Part shown: positions 38,393 through 48,316 of the stretch, piece by piece
Layout of the letters: each line of letters opens with the position of its first letter
Position numbering within the stretch: position 1 is the first letter of the stretch
Origin: Porphyromonas gingivicanis JCM 15907
Lineage (GTDB): Bacteria; Bacteroidota; Bacteroidia; Bacteroidales; Porphyromonadaceae
Direction: 5' to 3'
NCBI RefSeq assembly: GCF_000614585.1
Contig: NZ_BAKX01000002.1
Span: 302,704-366,703, forward strand
DNA: 64,000 nt
Made by a program: the position numbers and the translations under genes
The notes under the pieces: model-generated
What the model saw: only the letters and a program-made list of their open reading frames with translations
Databases searched by the model: none
Told to the model about the DNA's origin: nothing

Positions 38393-39781
38393 CTACTCTA
38401 TCTCTTTTAGTTGCTCTACTAACCATCCTAAGGCTTCGGGAGCTATAGTAATCTCTATGCGAGCATACTCTCTGGGACTTCCCGTAGAGGCTGGTTGAAA
38501 GAGATGATTGAGACCTGCGAAGAGTCGAGTCCTTGCCTTGGGGCAGTGCTCCTTTAGTAAATCTATATTGAGGGGCAATACTTGCACATCTTTCTCTCCT
38601 TGTAGAGCGATGATAGGGCAGGTTATTTGCGATAAGTACTCCTGCGGTCGTATGCTAAGGAGGCTACGTATCCCCGGTTGGAGCAGAGCAAGTGCTTGCT
38701 CTTCGAGTTGCTTTTGTTGTAGGGGAGATAGAAGAGGGTGTTGCGAAGCATAGGAGTGAATGTATTTGCTCAAAGCCTTTTTGAGTTCTTGTTCGCTCTG
38801 CATACTATCGACGGCTATGGAGAGCAAATCTTTATTGATGCGATTGTTTTCATCCAGTGTCGCGTTGTCTAAGCCTTCCAAAGCACCTATTGCTCTTGCC
38901 TGCATGGGGAGGAGCTCCACAAGAGGTTGTATGGGGGTGGCAAGCAGTACTATTCCTGCTATATCTTGTTGGTGCTGTGCGGCTATCATCGAAGCTATGA
39001 TGCCTCCTTCACTATGCCCCAAGAGATAGATTCTCTTAGTGTCAATTTTAGGATGTTGCTGTAGAAATCGTATAGCGCATAGCGCATCATTTTTTAGATC
39101 TTGGATGCTGGCTTTGGCAAAGTATCCTGTACTTTTACCTACCCCTCTATCGTCATAACGGAGTACGGCAAAACCTGCTCGAGTAAGTGTATCTGCAATT
39201 AGGGCAAAGGGTTTGTGTCCCATGAGCGTTTCATCTCTATCTTGCGGACCGCTACCCGTAAGAAGTAACACCACAGGCAGAGGGGTAGAAGTGTTTTTCG
39301 GAAAAGTTAAGGTCCCCGAAAGGGTTATCGACTCTTGCTTTTCACTAAAGAAAGTACACTCCTCTTCATGGTAGGGAAAAGGTGCTTGCGGAGTCTGTGG
39401 GCGATATCGATAATTCTCTCTACTCAATAATAGTGGTAAGGAGAAGCCATTTTGTTCGAAAGTACCCTCGAAAGCTCCCTTATTATTCAGTACCCCCTTG
39501 TAGGAGATGGAAAGCTCTTTTTGAGAGAAATAGAGTGATGTGTTTTCCATTTTTACCTCAGATAAAGGTATGTCGAAGGCGTTTTGGTCAGGGCTATCCA
39601 TTGTTCCTCCCCAACTCTCCTTTTCTTCAGTAAGATGGATTACCAAACTTAACTCTGCACCAAAAGGTAAGCTGATTGTGCCATACCAAGTACCCGATAG
39701 AGAGTGGGCAGATACAACCCCTATATTTAAGGAGAGAAGAAGGGTTACTAACCAGCAAGGGAGATATTTATTGTTCCGCAT
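38393..39781 (-). CDS. exported alpha/beta hydrolase
   Basis: A 462-residue protein with a signal peptide (LSLNIGVVSAHS). The first ~140 residues form a beta-rich domain starting SLSGTWYGTISLPFGAELSL, common in Bacteroidota hydrolases of this type. The hydrolase domain has the oxyanion segment LLLTGSGPQDRDET, the nucleophile elbow LLGHSEGG with catalytic Ser, the acid-bearing LQGEKDVQVLPL and the late His in FAGLNHLFQ. Such enzymes are esterases or peptidases; the substrate is unknown. It starts 8 bases after the upstream gene, so it is third in the dacB run. Confidence 0.85.
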   Translation of the reverse strand: MRNNKYLPCWLVTLLLSLNIGVVSAHSLSGTWYGTISLPFGAELSLVIHLTEEKESWGGTMDSPDQNAFDIPLSEVKMENTSLYFSQKELSISYKGVLNNKGAFEGTFEQNGFSLPLLLSRENYRYRPQTPQAPFPYHEEECTFFSEKQESITLSGTLTFPKNTSTPLPVVLLLTGSGPQDRDETLMGHKPFALIADTLTRAGFAVLRYDDRGVGKSTGYFAKASIQDLKNDALCAIRFLQQHPKIDTKRIYLLGHSEGGIIASMIAAQHQQDIAGIVLLATPIQPLVELLPMQARAIGALEGLDNATLDENNRINKDLLSIAVDSMQSEQELKKALSKYIHSYASQHPLLSPLQQKQLEEQALALLQPGIRSLLSIRPQEYLSQITCPIIALQGEKDVQVLPLNIDLLKEHCPKARTRLFAGLNHLFQPASTGSPREYARIEITIAPEALGWLVEQLKEIE

Positions 39782-39789
39782 TCTTTTCT

Positions 39790-41320
39790 TTATTGGGTAT
39801 TTTTCTTTGACTTCTTGGGCGACTTTTTTACGTATCGTTTCTTATATACGATGTATCCTGATAAAAACACGATAAGAATCAAAAGCCCCACTACGAAAAT
39901 GTAGAGCATGGAACCCATCATATGAGGGATGAAAAGTCGCCCCGTATGTGCCTCCAAAGCTACTTGCCACAGAGAGATGCGCCCTGGTCGTAGTTCGTCA
40001 GGCATAGAGGGATAGGACAGTTGGAGTCAATAAATGAAGCCCCTTTGTTATAGTCTACTATGAGAGGCCCTTGAGTAAAATGGTTGGAAAACCCACAAAT
40101 AGCATTTTCGAACGAGGGCATACCTCCCTGGACTGCCTTTATAGGCTTTTGAGTGATATAATCTAAGCTCTCTTGAGAGGAGCGATTCCAGCGATAGATA
40201 CCGCTAAAAGAACCCACTATCCACGAACCATCAGACTCTTGTTCCCAGACATTTACACCCATAACACTAACGGGAGGGGATGCTGTTATACGTTGGGGTG
40301 ATTGATTCCAATGTCTTAAAGAAAAAAAGCCTTCTGAGGTAGAGAGTAACCACTCGCCTGCAATCGAGTCATAGCGTAGCTTGCGCAACTTATCTTTCCA
40401 AGGATTGTCCGAGTGGAGAGCAGTACCTGGAATGGTAGGTACTTTTGTTCGAGCGATAGGAATAAGCAAGGGAGGACGTAAAAACATTCCCGTAAGGGTA
40501 ATTAGCAATAAGAGTATGAAGAAGCTCTTTCCCACCCAATTATGCCATTGTAGCGATGTATTCCACTTTTTCAATAGGGCATTGTTGCGGATTTTTTTAT
40601 CCTTATTTCTTCGCACCATTATACGATAGAGGGTGATGAGTAGCCCTGTTACAATTAAAATCAAGAGTAGAAGACCGATTATATCGACTACAAAAATGCC
40701 TACAGAGCCAAACAGAGTACCACTATGTAGCATCCAAAGTGTACGGAAGAGCGAAGCTTGAGGCTTGTACCCTTCGGGAGCTTGTAGAGGTACCAACGAG
40801 AATTCTTTGTAAGGTGGTAGCGAGAGGAGTAGTGCAGATCGAGATAGCACCAGCATACTATCGCCTTTAAAGACAACATCTGTAAGGAGAGCATCGTCTT
40901 TCTTTACAGCGATCGCTTGTTTCTCCCAACCTTTGTACGTATAGCGGTATAGGTGATAGGGTGTAAGGGCAAAGAGACTCCCTTGAGGGGCTCGGGCAAG
41001 GGCTCGTATCGAGCGTTGATCGGTAGCATTAGGTAGCCCCTTGTTGAAGTCTACGAAGTGTTGTGCTAAGTGGTCGGTGAGCCATATACCCGAATAGCCA
41101 TATACCAATGGGAAAGACTATCTCGGGCTACCGAACCTATCATAGAACCATGATTCCAATTTTTATAATGATAGGAGGGAAGTAGTAGGCCCCTTGAAAT
41201 ATCTATCCCTGAAAGTGTGTGTCGATGATTCAGTAAGATGCCTGAGAGGGCAAAGAAAATAAGAAAAAACGAAAGCAACCAACTAAGCCATTTATGCCAG
41301 CGGATAAGGCCACGTATCAT
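39790..41320 (-). CDS. PepSY-associated transmembrane-helix protein (two frameshifts)
   Basis: Three minus-strand frames combine into one 510-residue protein after two bases are restored at GGG 41110-41112 and GGG 40009-40011; both are C runs on the coding strand. The start at 41320 begins RWHKWLSWLLSFFLIFF, the first helix of this family. The middle has a second helix (IIGLLLLILIVTGLLITLY), then KKWNTSLQWHNWVGKSFFIL and a periplasmic part; the last helix is near FVVGLLILIVFLSGYIVY. PepSY-associated TM proteins are often linked to iron uptake or redox, but no such partner is here. It lies between dacB and the hydrolase. Confidence 0.75.
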
Positions 41321-41339
41321 AGAGTAAGTGAATTGGTAG

Positions 41340-42824
41340 TTAGAGAGAAAGAGTGGTGGGGAAGAGTGTTTCCAAATAGTTTTGCAGAGCAAGACGTACC
41401 TTGACTCTATCCTTAACTTCTGAGGCTAATAGTGCCACACTGTATGTACGCCCATTGTAGTGAAGATAGCCAGCATAGCACTGAATACCTTTCATAGAAC
41501 CACTTTTGACGAAGAGCCGCAGGTAACTCTCTTTCATAAAGTTCTTTACCGTTCCCTCTACTCCTGCTTGTGGGAGGGTTTGCATAAAGGCATCGACCTG
41601 TTCGATACTTCCCAAGGCTACATAGTTTAGAAGAGTGGTAACATCAGAAGCAGAGGTCCGATTGGCGCGAGCCAGTCCAGAGCCGTCATAGAGCCTAAAT
41701 TGTGGAGAGAAAGTTAGCCCTCCCTCTTTCCATACTTGTAAGGCTTTTTCAATAGCTCCTTTTGTCGAAGCTGGTGTGGAGTCCGAGGGGGCTATGGCAA
41801 TGGTTTTGAGAATAGCTTCGGCATAGTGGTTCAGACTGCGGTAATTCATCTCTCGGCAAAGTTCTTTAAGTGATGGAGAGTAGTATTTTCCTGCCAATTT
41901 ACCTCGATCATTGAGTGGTGTAAAGAGGGTTTGTACTTGCCCCTCAACGAAGATACCATATTCGATAAGTCGTTTTTTTAATATAGCTCCCATGTATCGA
42001 GGTGGGTTGGGAAGATCCGATTTGAGTGTTACTCTATCTCGATTGCAGGGTAGTGTCCCTTTTATGGTACGTTTCTCATCTCGTCCATAACCACGACATC
42101 CCCATCCACTTTTATTACAGTTTACACTGAGTTGATGCCTCCATTCTACCCCCGTATCGGGTGGATTAGTCCCCAAGAAGGTAAAGTCATCGCTTTTTCT
42201 ACCAGTGGTATAGTAGAGGTCTATCCAGTTGTCATAGATATTAGCTGCATAGACCCCTGTAGCGTAGTATTCTCCTCTGTCTTCTTGGTCCCATAGAGGG
42301 TGTACGCCTATGGAGTCAAAGGAGGCAGATTCGATAATGATATTACCTCTTACTTCTTTTATATGCTGGGCTTGAAGGGTCAAGTAGACGCTTTCTATCC
42401 ATCGAGTAGAATCGTTGGGAAAATACTTAGAAGCTATGGAAGGGTCGCCATGGGTAACGACAATCAGGTCGCCGTTGAGTATATTTTGCTCTACCTTACC
42501 TCGGAGGTAAAGGTCAGTAACGAAAGAGTAGTCGGGACCTAATACATCTAAAGCTATGGCGGTGGTGAAGAGTTTGGTTACTGAGGCGGGGCAAAGGACA
42601 CGCTCCGATGCATAGCCATAGCGTTCTGAGGGGTCAAATATATCTTGTACAGCAACGGAGTAGAGTGCTTCTTGCGCCTCTTCGCTTTTTCGAAGGAGAG
42701 AAGAGGCTTGGGTGGAAAGCTCGTATAATTGTTGGGCTTGAAGGGCGAAGGTAGAGAGAAGTAGCCCCAAGAAGCTCCCCAAAAAAGAGATTGGGTAGTA
42801 GCTACGAGGTATCTTATATCGCAT
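41340..42824 (-). CDS. dacB: D-alanyl-D-alanine carboxypeptidase/endopeptidase (PBP4, peptidase S13)
   Basis: A 494-residue exported protein with an N-terminal signal peptide (LLLSTFALQAQQ). All three penicillin-binding motifs are visible: S-x-x-K in CPASVTKLFTTAIALD (about residue 81), S-x-N in MNYRSLNHYAEAILK, and K-S-G in LFVKSGSMKGIQCYAG. A long insert between motifs one and two is normal for class C low-mass PBPs. The enzyme trims peptide stems and cleaves 4-3 cross-links in peptidoglycan. It heads a three-gene run with the PepSY-type protein (19-base gap) and the hydrolase. Confidence 0.93.
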   Translation of the reverse strand: MRYKIPRSYYPISFLGSFLGLLLSTFALQAQQLYELSTQASSLLRKSEEAQEALYSVAVQDIFDPSERYGYASERVLCPASVTKLFTTAIALDVLGPDYSFVTDLYLRGKVEQNILNGDLIVVTHGDPSIASKYFPNDSTRWIESVYLTLQAQHIKEVRGNIIIESASFDSIGVHPLWDQEDRGEYYATGVYAANIYDNWIDLYYTTGRKSDDFTFLGTNPPDTGVEWRHQLSVNCNKSGWGCRGYGRDEKRTIKGTLPCNRDRVTLKSDLPNPPRYMGAILKKRLIEYGIFVEGQVQTLFTPLNDRGKLAGKYYSPSLKELCREMNYRSLNHYAEAILKTIAIAPSDSTPASTKGAIEKALQVWKEGGLTFSPQFRLYDGSGLARANRTSASDVTTLLNYVALGSIEQVDAFMQTLPQAGVEGTVKNFMKESYLRLFVKSGSMKGIQCYAGYLHYNGRTYSVALLASEVKDRVKVRLALQNYLETLFPTTLSL

Positions 42825-42845
42825 GGCTCAAAAGGATATAGATAT

Positions 42846-42886
42846 AAAAAGAGGTAGAATTTATACGTTAGTATATTTTCTACCTC
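42846..42886 (-). terminator. terminator of the lipoprotein gene at 42900-43466
   Basis: On the minus strand GAGGTAGAAAATATAC / GTATAAATTCTACCTC forms a ~16-bp stem with two mismatches, followed by TTTTTATAT. It separates this gene from dacB. Confidence 0.8.
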
Positions 42887-42899
42887 CTGAGATTGTTCC

Positions 42900-43466
42900 T
42901 TATTGGTTTATAAATATGTTGGCTCCAGGCATACCTGCTGCGATGTAGCGATTGAGCTCTTCGGCTGTTATCTCCTTAAGTTGTGATCGATCGCATACAG
43001 CGAGAAAGGTAAAAGGAGACTTGTCCATGATAAAATCTTGTAGTTCTACTGCCGTTGGGTCTGTAGGTAGAGCACTGTACTCTTCATAGGAGAGGCTTAA
43101 AAAGGCGGTTGTTAGCCCCACGCCTCGACGATCCCAAAGGTAACCATTGTCCAACTCGATAGGGTAGAAGTAGTTGCCTTCACTGCCCAAGTCTCCGCGA
43201 GAGGGATAGCTAATAATTGTGCCATCGACCTCTAAGGTTACCGGTACCATATGGTTGTAATTACTACGAGTTTTATAAATCACGATAGGAGCGAGTTGTT
43301 GTACCCCTTTGCCTCCAAAGCCAATAGGCATTTGTTGAACGTTGCTGGCGGAAGTTTCCATTGTAGAAGTATTTTGTTTAGAAGCCTCTTTTTTAGAGGC
43401 ACATCCCCCGAATGTTAATAGCACAAGGAGAGTTCCTATGAGTGTAAAAGCCTTGAGTATGCTCAT
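42900..43466 (-). CDS. small lipoprotein of unknown function
   Basis: A 188-residue protein with a clear lipobox (LLVLLTFGGCAS, Cys at about residue 22) and a Ser/Thr/Lys-rich linker after it. The body has VIYKTRSNYNHMVPVTLEVDG and TAEELNRYIAAGMPGANIFI. I do not recognise the family. It lies just downstream of ftsQ but has its own possible promoter and a strong terminator, so it is likely a separate unit. Confidence 0.7.
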   Translation of the reverse strand: MSILKAFTLIGTLLVLLTFGGCASKKEASKQNTSTMETSASNVQQMPIGFGGKGVQQLAPIVIYKTRSNYNHMVPVTLEVDGTIISYPSRGDLGSEGNYFYPIELDNGYLWDRRGVGLTTAFLSLSYEEYSALPTDPTAVELQDFIMDKSPFTFLAVCDRSQLKEITAEELNRYIAAGMPGANIFINQ

Positions 43467-43500
43467 AATTGGTCTTGTTATATAGATTTTGAACTTGTTG

Positions 43501-43508
43501 CAAATATA
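43501..43508 (-). promoter_or_regulatory. possible -7 box for the lipoprotein
   Basis: The minus strand reads TATATTTG, exact TAnnTTTG, about 35 bases before the ATG. No good -33 element is visible. Confidence 0.4.
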
Positions 43509-43524
43509 CGTAGAAAAGCTACAT

Positions 43525-44313
43525 CTACTGCTGAGTGAAAATGGAGTCTTGATGTAAGGAGATACTCGTATCGTGTGTGGGTACTGTAATTACTCTGTCG
43601 GGATACTCAAGGTATATAGAGTTGAAAGCCCCCCATCCTAATTGAGGGATAACTTTATCTAAGAAGGTGCGCAGTTGCCATAGTTTTCTTTTCCACTCCT
43701 GCATAGCTCCAAAATTGACTTCCAATCCAGCAATGCGTGTTTGGGCAATGAGTTGCTTCTCGGGGGCTGTTACATAAAGAGAGGTAAAGAAAGAATTCCA
43801 AAAGGCATCTTTTGATATGTGGAGCATTAAGTCATAGATACTCCCCGTGGCACTCTCGGCGGGGACATGACCATGTACCACCATAAGAGGAAAAGAGTAT
43901 TGTTCCTGTGGGTGCAGGGGTATTATCTCTCTATCTCGGGTAACGTAGTAGCTTGCCTTGGGGGTAGAGACAATGAAGAATGGGTCTCTTTGGGTAACCT
44001 CTACATGTAGTGTGCCTTTAGTTGTGTAGAATATGTTTACCTCCTTGAAGAGTGTATTCTTAAGGAGCGATTGCTCCAGTGCCGAAAGGTTTACCGAGTC
44101 TGCTCGAAAACCGATCAGGTCGGGCTTCAATTTTTTTACGTCCTCTATCAGTTGGACTTCGTTCACGAACTTAGGTGTCTCTCCTTCCTTTACATGTGCC
44201 TCTATGTTCTGTATAGTTACCTCTTGCTTCCTTTGAGGTATGGTAAGGGCTAAGTAAAGAAGGAAGGCTATGCAGAGAAGAATGCCTATTCTTATAAGTA
44301 TTTTTTTTATCAT
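43525..44313 (-). CDS. ftsQ: cell-division protein FtsQ
   Basis: A 262-residue bitopic protein: short cytoplasmic start, one TM helix (IRIGILLCIAFLLYLAL), a POTRA domain (VTIQNIEAHVKEGETPKFVN ... VEVTQRDPFFIV) and the FtsQ C-terminal part. FtsQ bridges early and late divisome proteins. It overlaps murC by four bases (ATGA). In other Bacteroidota ftsA and ftsZ follow directly; here they do not. Its identity rests on position in the cluster and the POTRA pattern. Confidence 0.88.
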   Translation of the reverse strand: MIKKILIRIGILLCIAFLLYLALTIPQRKQEVTIQNIEAHVKEGETPKFVNEVQLIEDVKKLKPDLIGFRADSVNLSALEQSLLKNTLFKEVNIFYTTKGTLHVEVTQRDPFFIVSTPKASYYVTRDREIIPLHPQEQYSFPLMVVHGHVPAESATGSIYDLMLHISKDAFWNSFFTSLYVTAPEKQLIAQTRIAGLEVNFGAMQEWKRKLWQLRTFLDKVIPQLGWGAFNSIYLEYPDRVITVPTHDTSISLHQDSIFTQQ

Positions 44314-45707
44314 CGTCGGGTACGCAAAAGTTGGGCTAATAGAGGTACTATTCGGTCTATGTTACCAGCTCCGAGAGTTAAGATTATACGAGGTAAATCG
44401 CTCCTTTGCTCCAAATGGGTTACAACTTCCTCTCGGGCTATAATACTTTTAGATGAGATGGATATTTCTTGCAGGATTAATTCGCTTGTTACTCCGGGCA
44501 GGGGCTCCTCTCGAGCAGGGTATATGGGAAGCAAAATAACTTCGTCCAAAAGCGAGAGAGACTGAGCGAACTCTTTATAGAAGTCTTGGGTACGAGAGTA
44601 AAGGTGGGGCTGGAAAATTCCCAATATGGACTCTTGAGGGTACAGCTTGCGTACTGAAGTAATAGCAGCTCGAAGCTCTTCGGGGTGATGGGCATAATCG
44701 TCTATAAAGACACAACGAGGAGTATCTACCAAACGTTCAAATCTCCGATGAATACCCCTAAAGGAAGAGAGACTTTCACGTAGTTCCTCTGCTGTAACAC
44801 CATTAAGATAAGCCACTGCCATGGCTGCTGTGGCATTCTCTACATTGATAGCTATCGGTACCCCTAATTCTAAGGACGAGAGCGTGAGTCCATCAGCCTT
44901 ACAGTGCCAGTCGAAGAAGAGTTTGCCCTCCTTGAATTGAAGGTTATCGGCATAGAAATCTGCCTCTTGCTCCATAGCGTACGAAAAGGCGCGTACCCCT
45001 TTGGCTCGTTGGGGCAGTTGAGGGTAGATACCTTTTTTGTAAACTAATGCTCCATTGGGTTTTATGCGTGCCACAAATTGGGCAAAGCCTTCTCTATATC
45101 CTTCGGGTGTTTCGTATATATCCAGATGGTCAGGGTCAAGCGAGGTAACAATTGCCATATGAGGTGAGAGATGTAGAAACGAGCGGTCGTATTCGTCTGC
45201 CTCTACTACGACGAAGTCGCTTTGAGGATCTAACAACAGATTGGAGGAGTAGTTTGCAACAATTCCACCTAAAAAAGCATTTCCCCCTATATGGCTGTTG
45301 TGCATTAGATGAGCTAGTAGAGAAGAAGTTGTGGTCTTGCCATGTGTGCCTGCTACTGCTAAAAGTTGTTGGTTGTATACCGCTTCTCCCAAGGCTTCGC
45401 TTCTTTTAACAACTCGGAAGTTATGTGTGCGACAATAGACCAATTCTCCCAAATCGTCAGGAACAGCGGGTGTATAGACCACCAGCACCTCGGACGAGTT
45501 GGGATACCATTCACTCAAAAACTCAGGACTGTCGGTGTAATGGATCGGTATGCCCTCCTTTTCTAAAGTCTGTGTGAGGGGCGAGGGAGTTAAATCGTAA
45601 CCCTTAACTTCTGCTCCATTACTGTGAAAGTAGCGAGCCAAGGCACTCATACCGATGCCTCCAATACCGATGAAGTATATCTTCTTATAGTTATTAGGCG
45701 TTATCAT
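44310..45707 (-). CDS. murC: UDP-N-acetylmuramate--L-alanine ligase
   Basis: A 465-residue enzyme from ATG 45707; a farther ATG at 45746 would overlap murG by 53 bases and is less likely. The N-terminal domain has IYFIGIGGIGMSALARYF for UDP binding, the central ATP P-loop is AVAGTHGKTTTSS, and later come SLDPDHLDIY and FIDDYAHHPEEL, all Mur-ligase motifs. It adds L-Ala to UDP-MurNAc, the first peptide-stem step. It overlaps the upstream murG end by 14 bases and the ftsQ start by four. Confidence 0.97.
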   Translation of the reverse strand: MITPNNYKKIYFIGIGGIGMSALARYFHSNGAEVKGYDLTPSPLTQTLEKEGIPIHYTDSPEFLSEWYPNSSEVLVVYTPAVPDDLGELVYCRTHNFRVVKRSEALGEAVYNQQLLAVAGTHGKTTTSSLLAHLMHNSHIGGNAFLGGIVANYSSNLLLDPQSDFVVVEADEYDRSFLHLSPHMAIVTSLDPDHLDIYETPEGYREGFAQFVARIKPNGALVYKKGIYPQLPQRAKGVRAFSYAMEQEADFYADNLQFKEGKLFFDWHCKADGLTLSSLELGVPIAINVENATAAMAVAYLNGVTAEELRESLSSFRGIHRRFERLVDTPRCVFIDDYAHHPEELRAAITSVRKLYPQESILGIFQPHLYSRTQDFYKEFAQSLSLLDEVILLPIYPAREEPLPGVTSELILQEISISSKSIIAREEVVTHLEQRSDLPRIILTLGAGNIDRIVPLLAQLLRTRR

Positions 45708-46836
45708 GCTTTGGGGAAAAAATAATTTGCTCAAGAATGGAAACAATCTTTGCTGCAGAGCGAGGAGCTGCCAAACATAAAACAGCCTCGCTCATACGTT
45801 TTAGTGCTTCGGGCTGTGTAACCCATTGAAGTGCTTCTGGAACTAAAATATCGTGAGCTTGTGTATCAGGTACCAAAAGGGCTGCTCCTCTTGAAGAGAG
45901 AGCTTGGGCATTGTGGGTCTGATGATCTTCTGCCACATTGGGCGAGGGAACCAGTATCGAGGGCTTGCCTAACAGCGAGATTTCCGATATGGTAGAGGCA
46001 CCCGCTCGAGATATCATGAGATTGCAAGCGGCATAGGCATTGTCCATATGTTCGATAAAAGGGAGCGACACAATCCACTCTTCTGCTTCTGGCCCTAATT
46101 TTTTTAGTGCTTCCTGAGCCTCTTTGGCATATCCTTTCCCTGTTTGCCATATGAGGCGGACACGATTTTCTATAAAGAGCTTAAGCCCATTGCAGATACT
46201 TTGGTTAATGGTCTTGGCACCGAGGCTACCTCCTACCACTAATACTAAGGGATAATTTTCATTGCTGAAACCAAAACTTCGTAATGCTTCTGCTCGGGAG
46301 GGAAGAGGAGTGTCTTCCAAAATAGGACGTATTGGGTTACCCGTTAGAATAGGGGGTGTGTAGGGAAAAAAACGTTCCATATTGGGGTAGGCTACGCAGA
46401 TGGCTTGGGCACGACGGGCAAGCAGTTTGTTGGTCTTTCCTGCAAAACTGTTTTGCTCTTGAATCAAAGTCGGGATACCCAGTTTTTGAGCAGCCAATAG
46501 AGTAGGAGCAGAGGCATATCCACCCACACCTACTACGGCATTGGGGCGAAACTCTCGAATAATTTGTTTGGCTCTCACTCGTGCCTTGTATAGATTGAAA
46601 AGTACCAATACATTGCGCCAAGGTCTTTTTCTATCTAACCCTTGCACCGTAAGCCCCTCTATCCGATAGCCTGCTTGAGGTACCCGCTCCATTTCCATAC
46701 GTCCTACTGCGCCGATAAAAAGAATCTCAACATTAGGATGCTTCTGCTTGATGGCATCGGCAATGGCAAGGGCAGGAAATATGTGCCCACCCGTACCTCC
46801 TCCAGATATAATTACACGTTCTATTTTCTTTTCCAT
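45694..46836 (-). CDS. murG: UDP-GlcNAc:lipid I N-acetylglucosaminyltransferase
   Basis: A 380-residue GT-B enzyme that turns lipid I into lipid II at the inner face of the membrane. The signature SGGGTGGHIFPALAIADAI starts the protein; other motifs are VGVGGYASAPTLLAAQK, EQNSFAGKTNKLLA and ISRAGASTISEISLLGKPSI. Length is slightly above the usual ~355 residues. It starts 27 bases after ftsW and overlaps murC at its end. Confidence 0.97.
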   Translation of the reverse strand: MEKKIERVIISGGGTGGHIFPALAIADAIKQKHPNVEILFIGAVGRMEMERVPQAGYRIEGLTVQGLDRKRPWRNVLVLFNLYKARVRAKQIIREFRPNAVVGVGGYASAPTLLAAQKLGIPTLIQEQNSFAGKTNKLLARRAQAICVAYPNMERFFPYTPPILTGNPIRPILEDTPLPSRAEALRSFGFSNENYPLVLVVGGSLGAKTINQSICNGLKLFIENRVRLIWQTGKGYAKEAQEALKKLGPEAEEWIVSLPFIEHMDNAYAACNLMISRAGASTISEISLLGKPSILVPSPNVAEDHQTHNAQALSSRGAALLVPDTQAHDILVPEALQWVTQPEALKRMSEAVLCLAAPRSAAKIVSILEQIIFSPKHDNA

Positions 46837-46863
46837 AACGGATATGATTTTATGCCCTATTGA

Positions 46864-48267
46864 TTACAGCTCTGTGGAAGCACCTTGCTGATAGATTGTC
46901 TCCTCTTGAATTTCCTCTCCTACAGTCTCTTCGTGTAGGTCTTGCACATGACTCTCCCTTAGTGCCTTCATCCTCTTTTTAGAATCTTTTGCTATGGCAA
47001 GGATAATGCCTATACCACAACTGGTAATAATGTATGACGTACCTCCTGTACTTATAAGGGGGAGTGTCTGACCCGTTACGGGAAAAAGATTTATTGCAAC
47101 GAGCATATTTAAGAAGGCTTGGAACACGTAGAGAAAGGTGATACCATAGAGTAGTATTAAATATCTTTTGCTGGTAGTTTGTCGTCCTACGGATGCTACT
47201 TGGAATATGAGAAGCAAGTACATAAAAGGGATGAGGATAGCTCCAATAATACCATACTCCTCTAAGATGATGGCAAAGATAAAGTCGTTCGAGGCTTCGG
47301 GTAGGTCATAGCGTGCTCTACTTGACCCCGGACCATTGATAACCCCACCTAATCCTTTAGCAATGGCCATCTTGGCTCGTCGAGGCTGCATGTTGTGGTC
47401 AGTCTCGATAAACTTTAGGGCATACTTCTGTTCTTTAGGCAGGTTTTGATAGACACTATCGGGCAAATTGTGCGCAGGAGGAGGGTCGATACGAGTCTTC
47501 CAAGTATTAAAACGTCCAGGTAGCTTGTCCAAGACAGACTCGGGAGTGAAGTAGAGGAACGAGATAAAGAGGCAAGACCCTACCACAATGAGAGCAACGA
47601 GTCTATTGAAAGTACGTGTAAACCCACTACTTATAAAGATTACTCCCAGTGTCGTGGCTACGAAAATAATAGCCATAGAGAAGTTTTGCAGCACGATAAA
47701 TAGCGTTGGTACTGCTACGGCGAAAAGGAAAAGGTAAATCTTTTTTTCTTCGAGCGACCATACCTTCTTGGGAACAATTTGTACAGGAAGTCGCTCGAGT
47801 ATCCACTTCTTTAATCCTTGAAGCATACGTACGAGGATTAGGCGGTCGAAGTCATCTTTGCGCGTAAAGATGTAAGCCCCGATAAGCACAATTCCCAACT
47901 TGGTTATTTCTGAGGGCTGGAAGGGTATGCCAAATATTTTAATCCATCGTTTGGCTCCGTTGATAGTCTCTCCGAATAGGGGTGTCAGGATGGCAAGTAT
48001 TGTACCTCCGAAATAAATACCGATGGTTAGATAACGGACCATTTTCTTCAAAGAGAGCATAGTAAGCCCGTAGACCAATCCTAAGGATACAAGTAGGAAA
48101 CCGATATGCTTGAAGAACTTTAAGCCCCCACTACTATCTCCTATCTCGGAAGCAGAGCCTGTATATACAGCAGGGAATGAGATGAGTAAAAACACAATGT
48201 AGAGAAACCAAATAATACGATTTTGGTTGCTCTTAAACTCGTTGAATATTCGGGCAATGAACGACAT
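46864..48267 (-). CDS. ftsW: FtsW, SEDS-family peptidoglycan polymerase
   Basis: A 467-residue polytopic membrane protein with ten predicted helices. Motifs: INGAKRWIKIFGIPFQPSE (SEDS core with Ser/Glu), NLPDSVYQNLPKEQKYAL in the large periplasmic loop, and LPLISTGGTSYIITSCGIGI near the end. FtsW polymerises septal glycan from lipid II with a partner transpeptidase. ftsI is not in the window. The C-terminal ~50 residues are charged and low-complexity. It sits between murD and murG with short gaps, in the usual dcw order. Confidence 0.95.
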   Translation of the reverse strand: MSFIARIFNEFKSNQNRIIWFLYIVFLLISFPAVYTGSASEIGDSSGGLKFFKHIGFLLVSLGLVYGLTMLSLKKMVRYLTIGIYFGGTILAILTPLFGETINGAKRWIKIFGIPFQPSEITKLGIVLIGAYIFTRKDDFDRLILVRMLQGLKKWILERLPVQIVPKKVWSLEEKKIYLFLFAVAVPTLFIVLQNFSMAIIFVATTLGVIFISSGFTRTFNRLVALIVVGSCLFISFLYFTPESVLDKLPGRFNTWKTRIDPPPAHNLPDSVYQNLPKEQKYALKFIETDHNMQPRRAKMAIAKGLGGVINGPGSSRARYDLPEASNDFIFAIILEEYGIIGAILIPFMYLLLIFQVASVGRQTTSKRYLILLYGITFLYVFQAFLNMLVAINLFPVTGQTLPLISTGGTSYIITSCGIGIILAIAKDSKKRMKALRESHVQDLHEETVGEEIQEETIYQQGASTEL

Positions 48268-48316
48268 GCTATGGGGGTCAAATAAGGGTAAGTAATAGTT
48301 GTTGTAGAGAGTTGGT

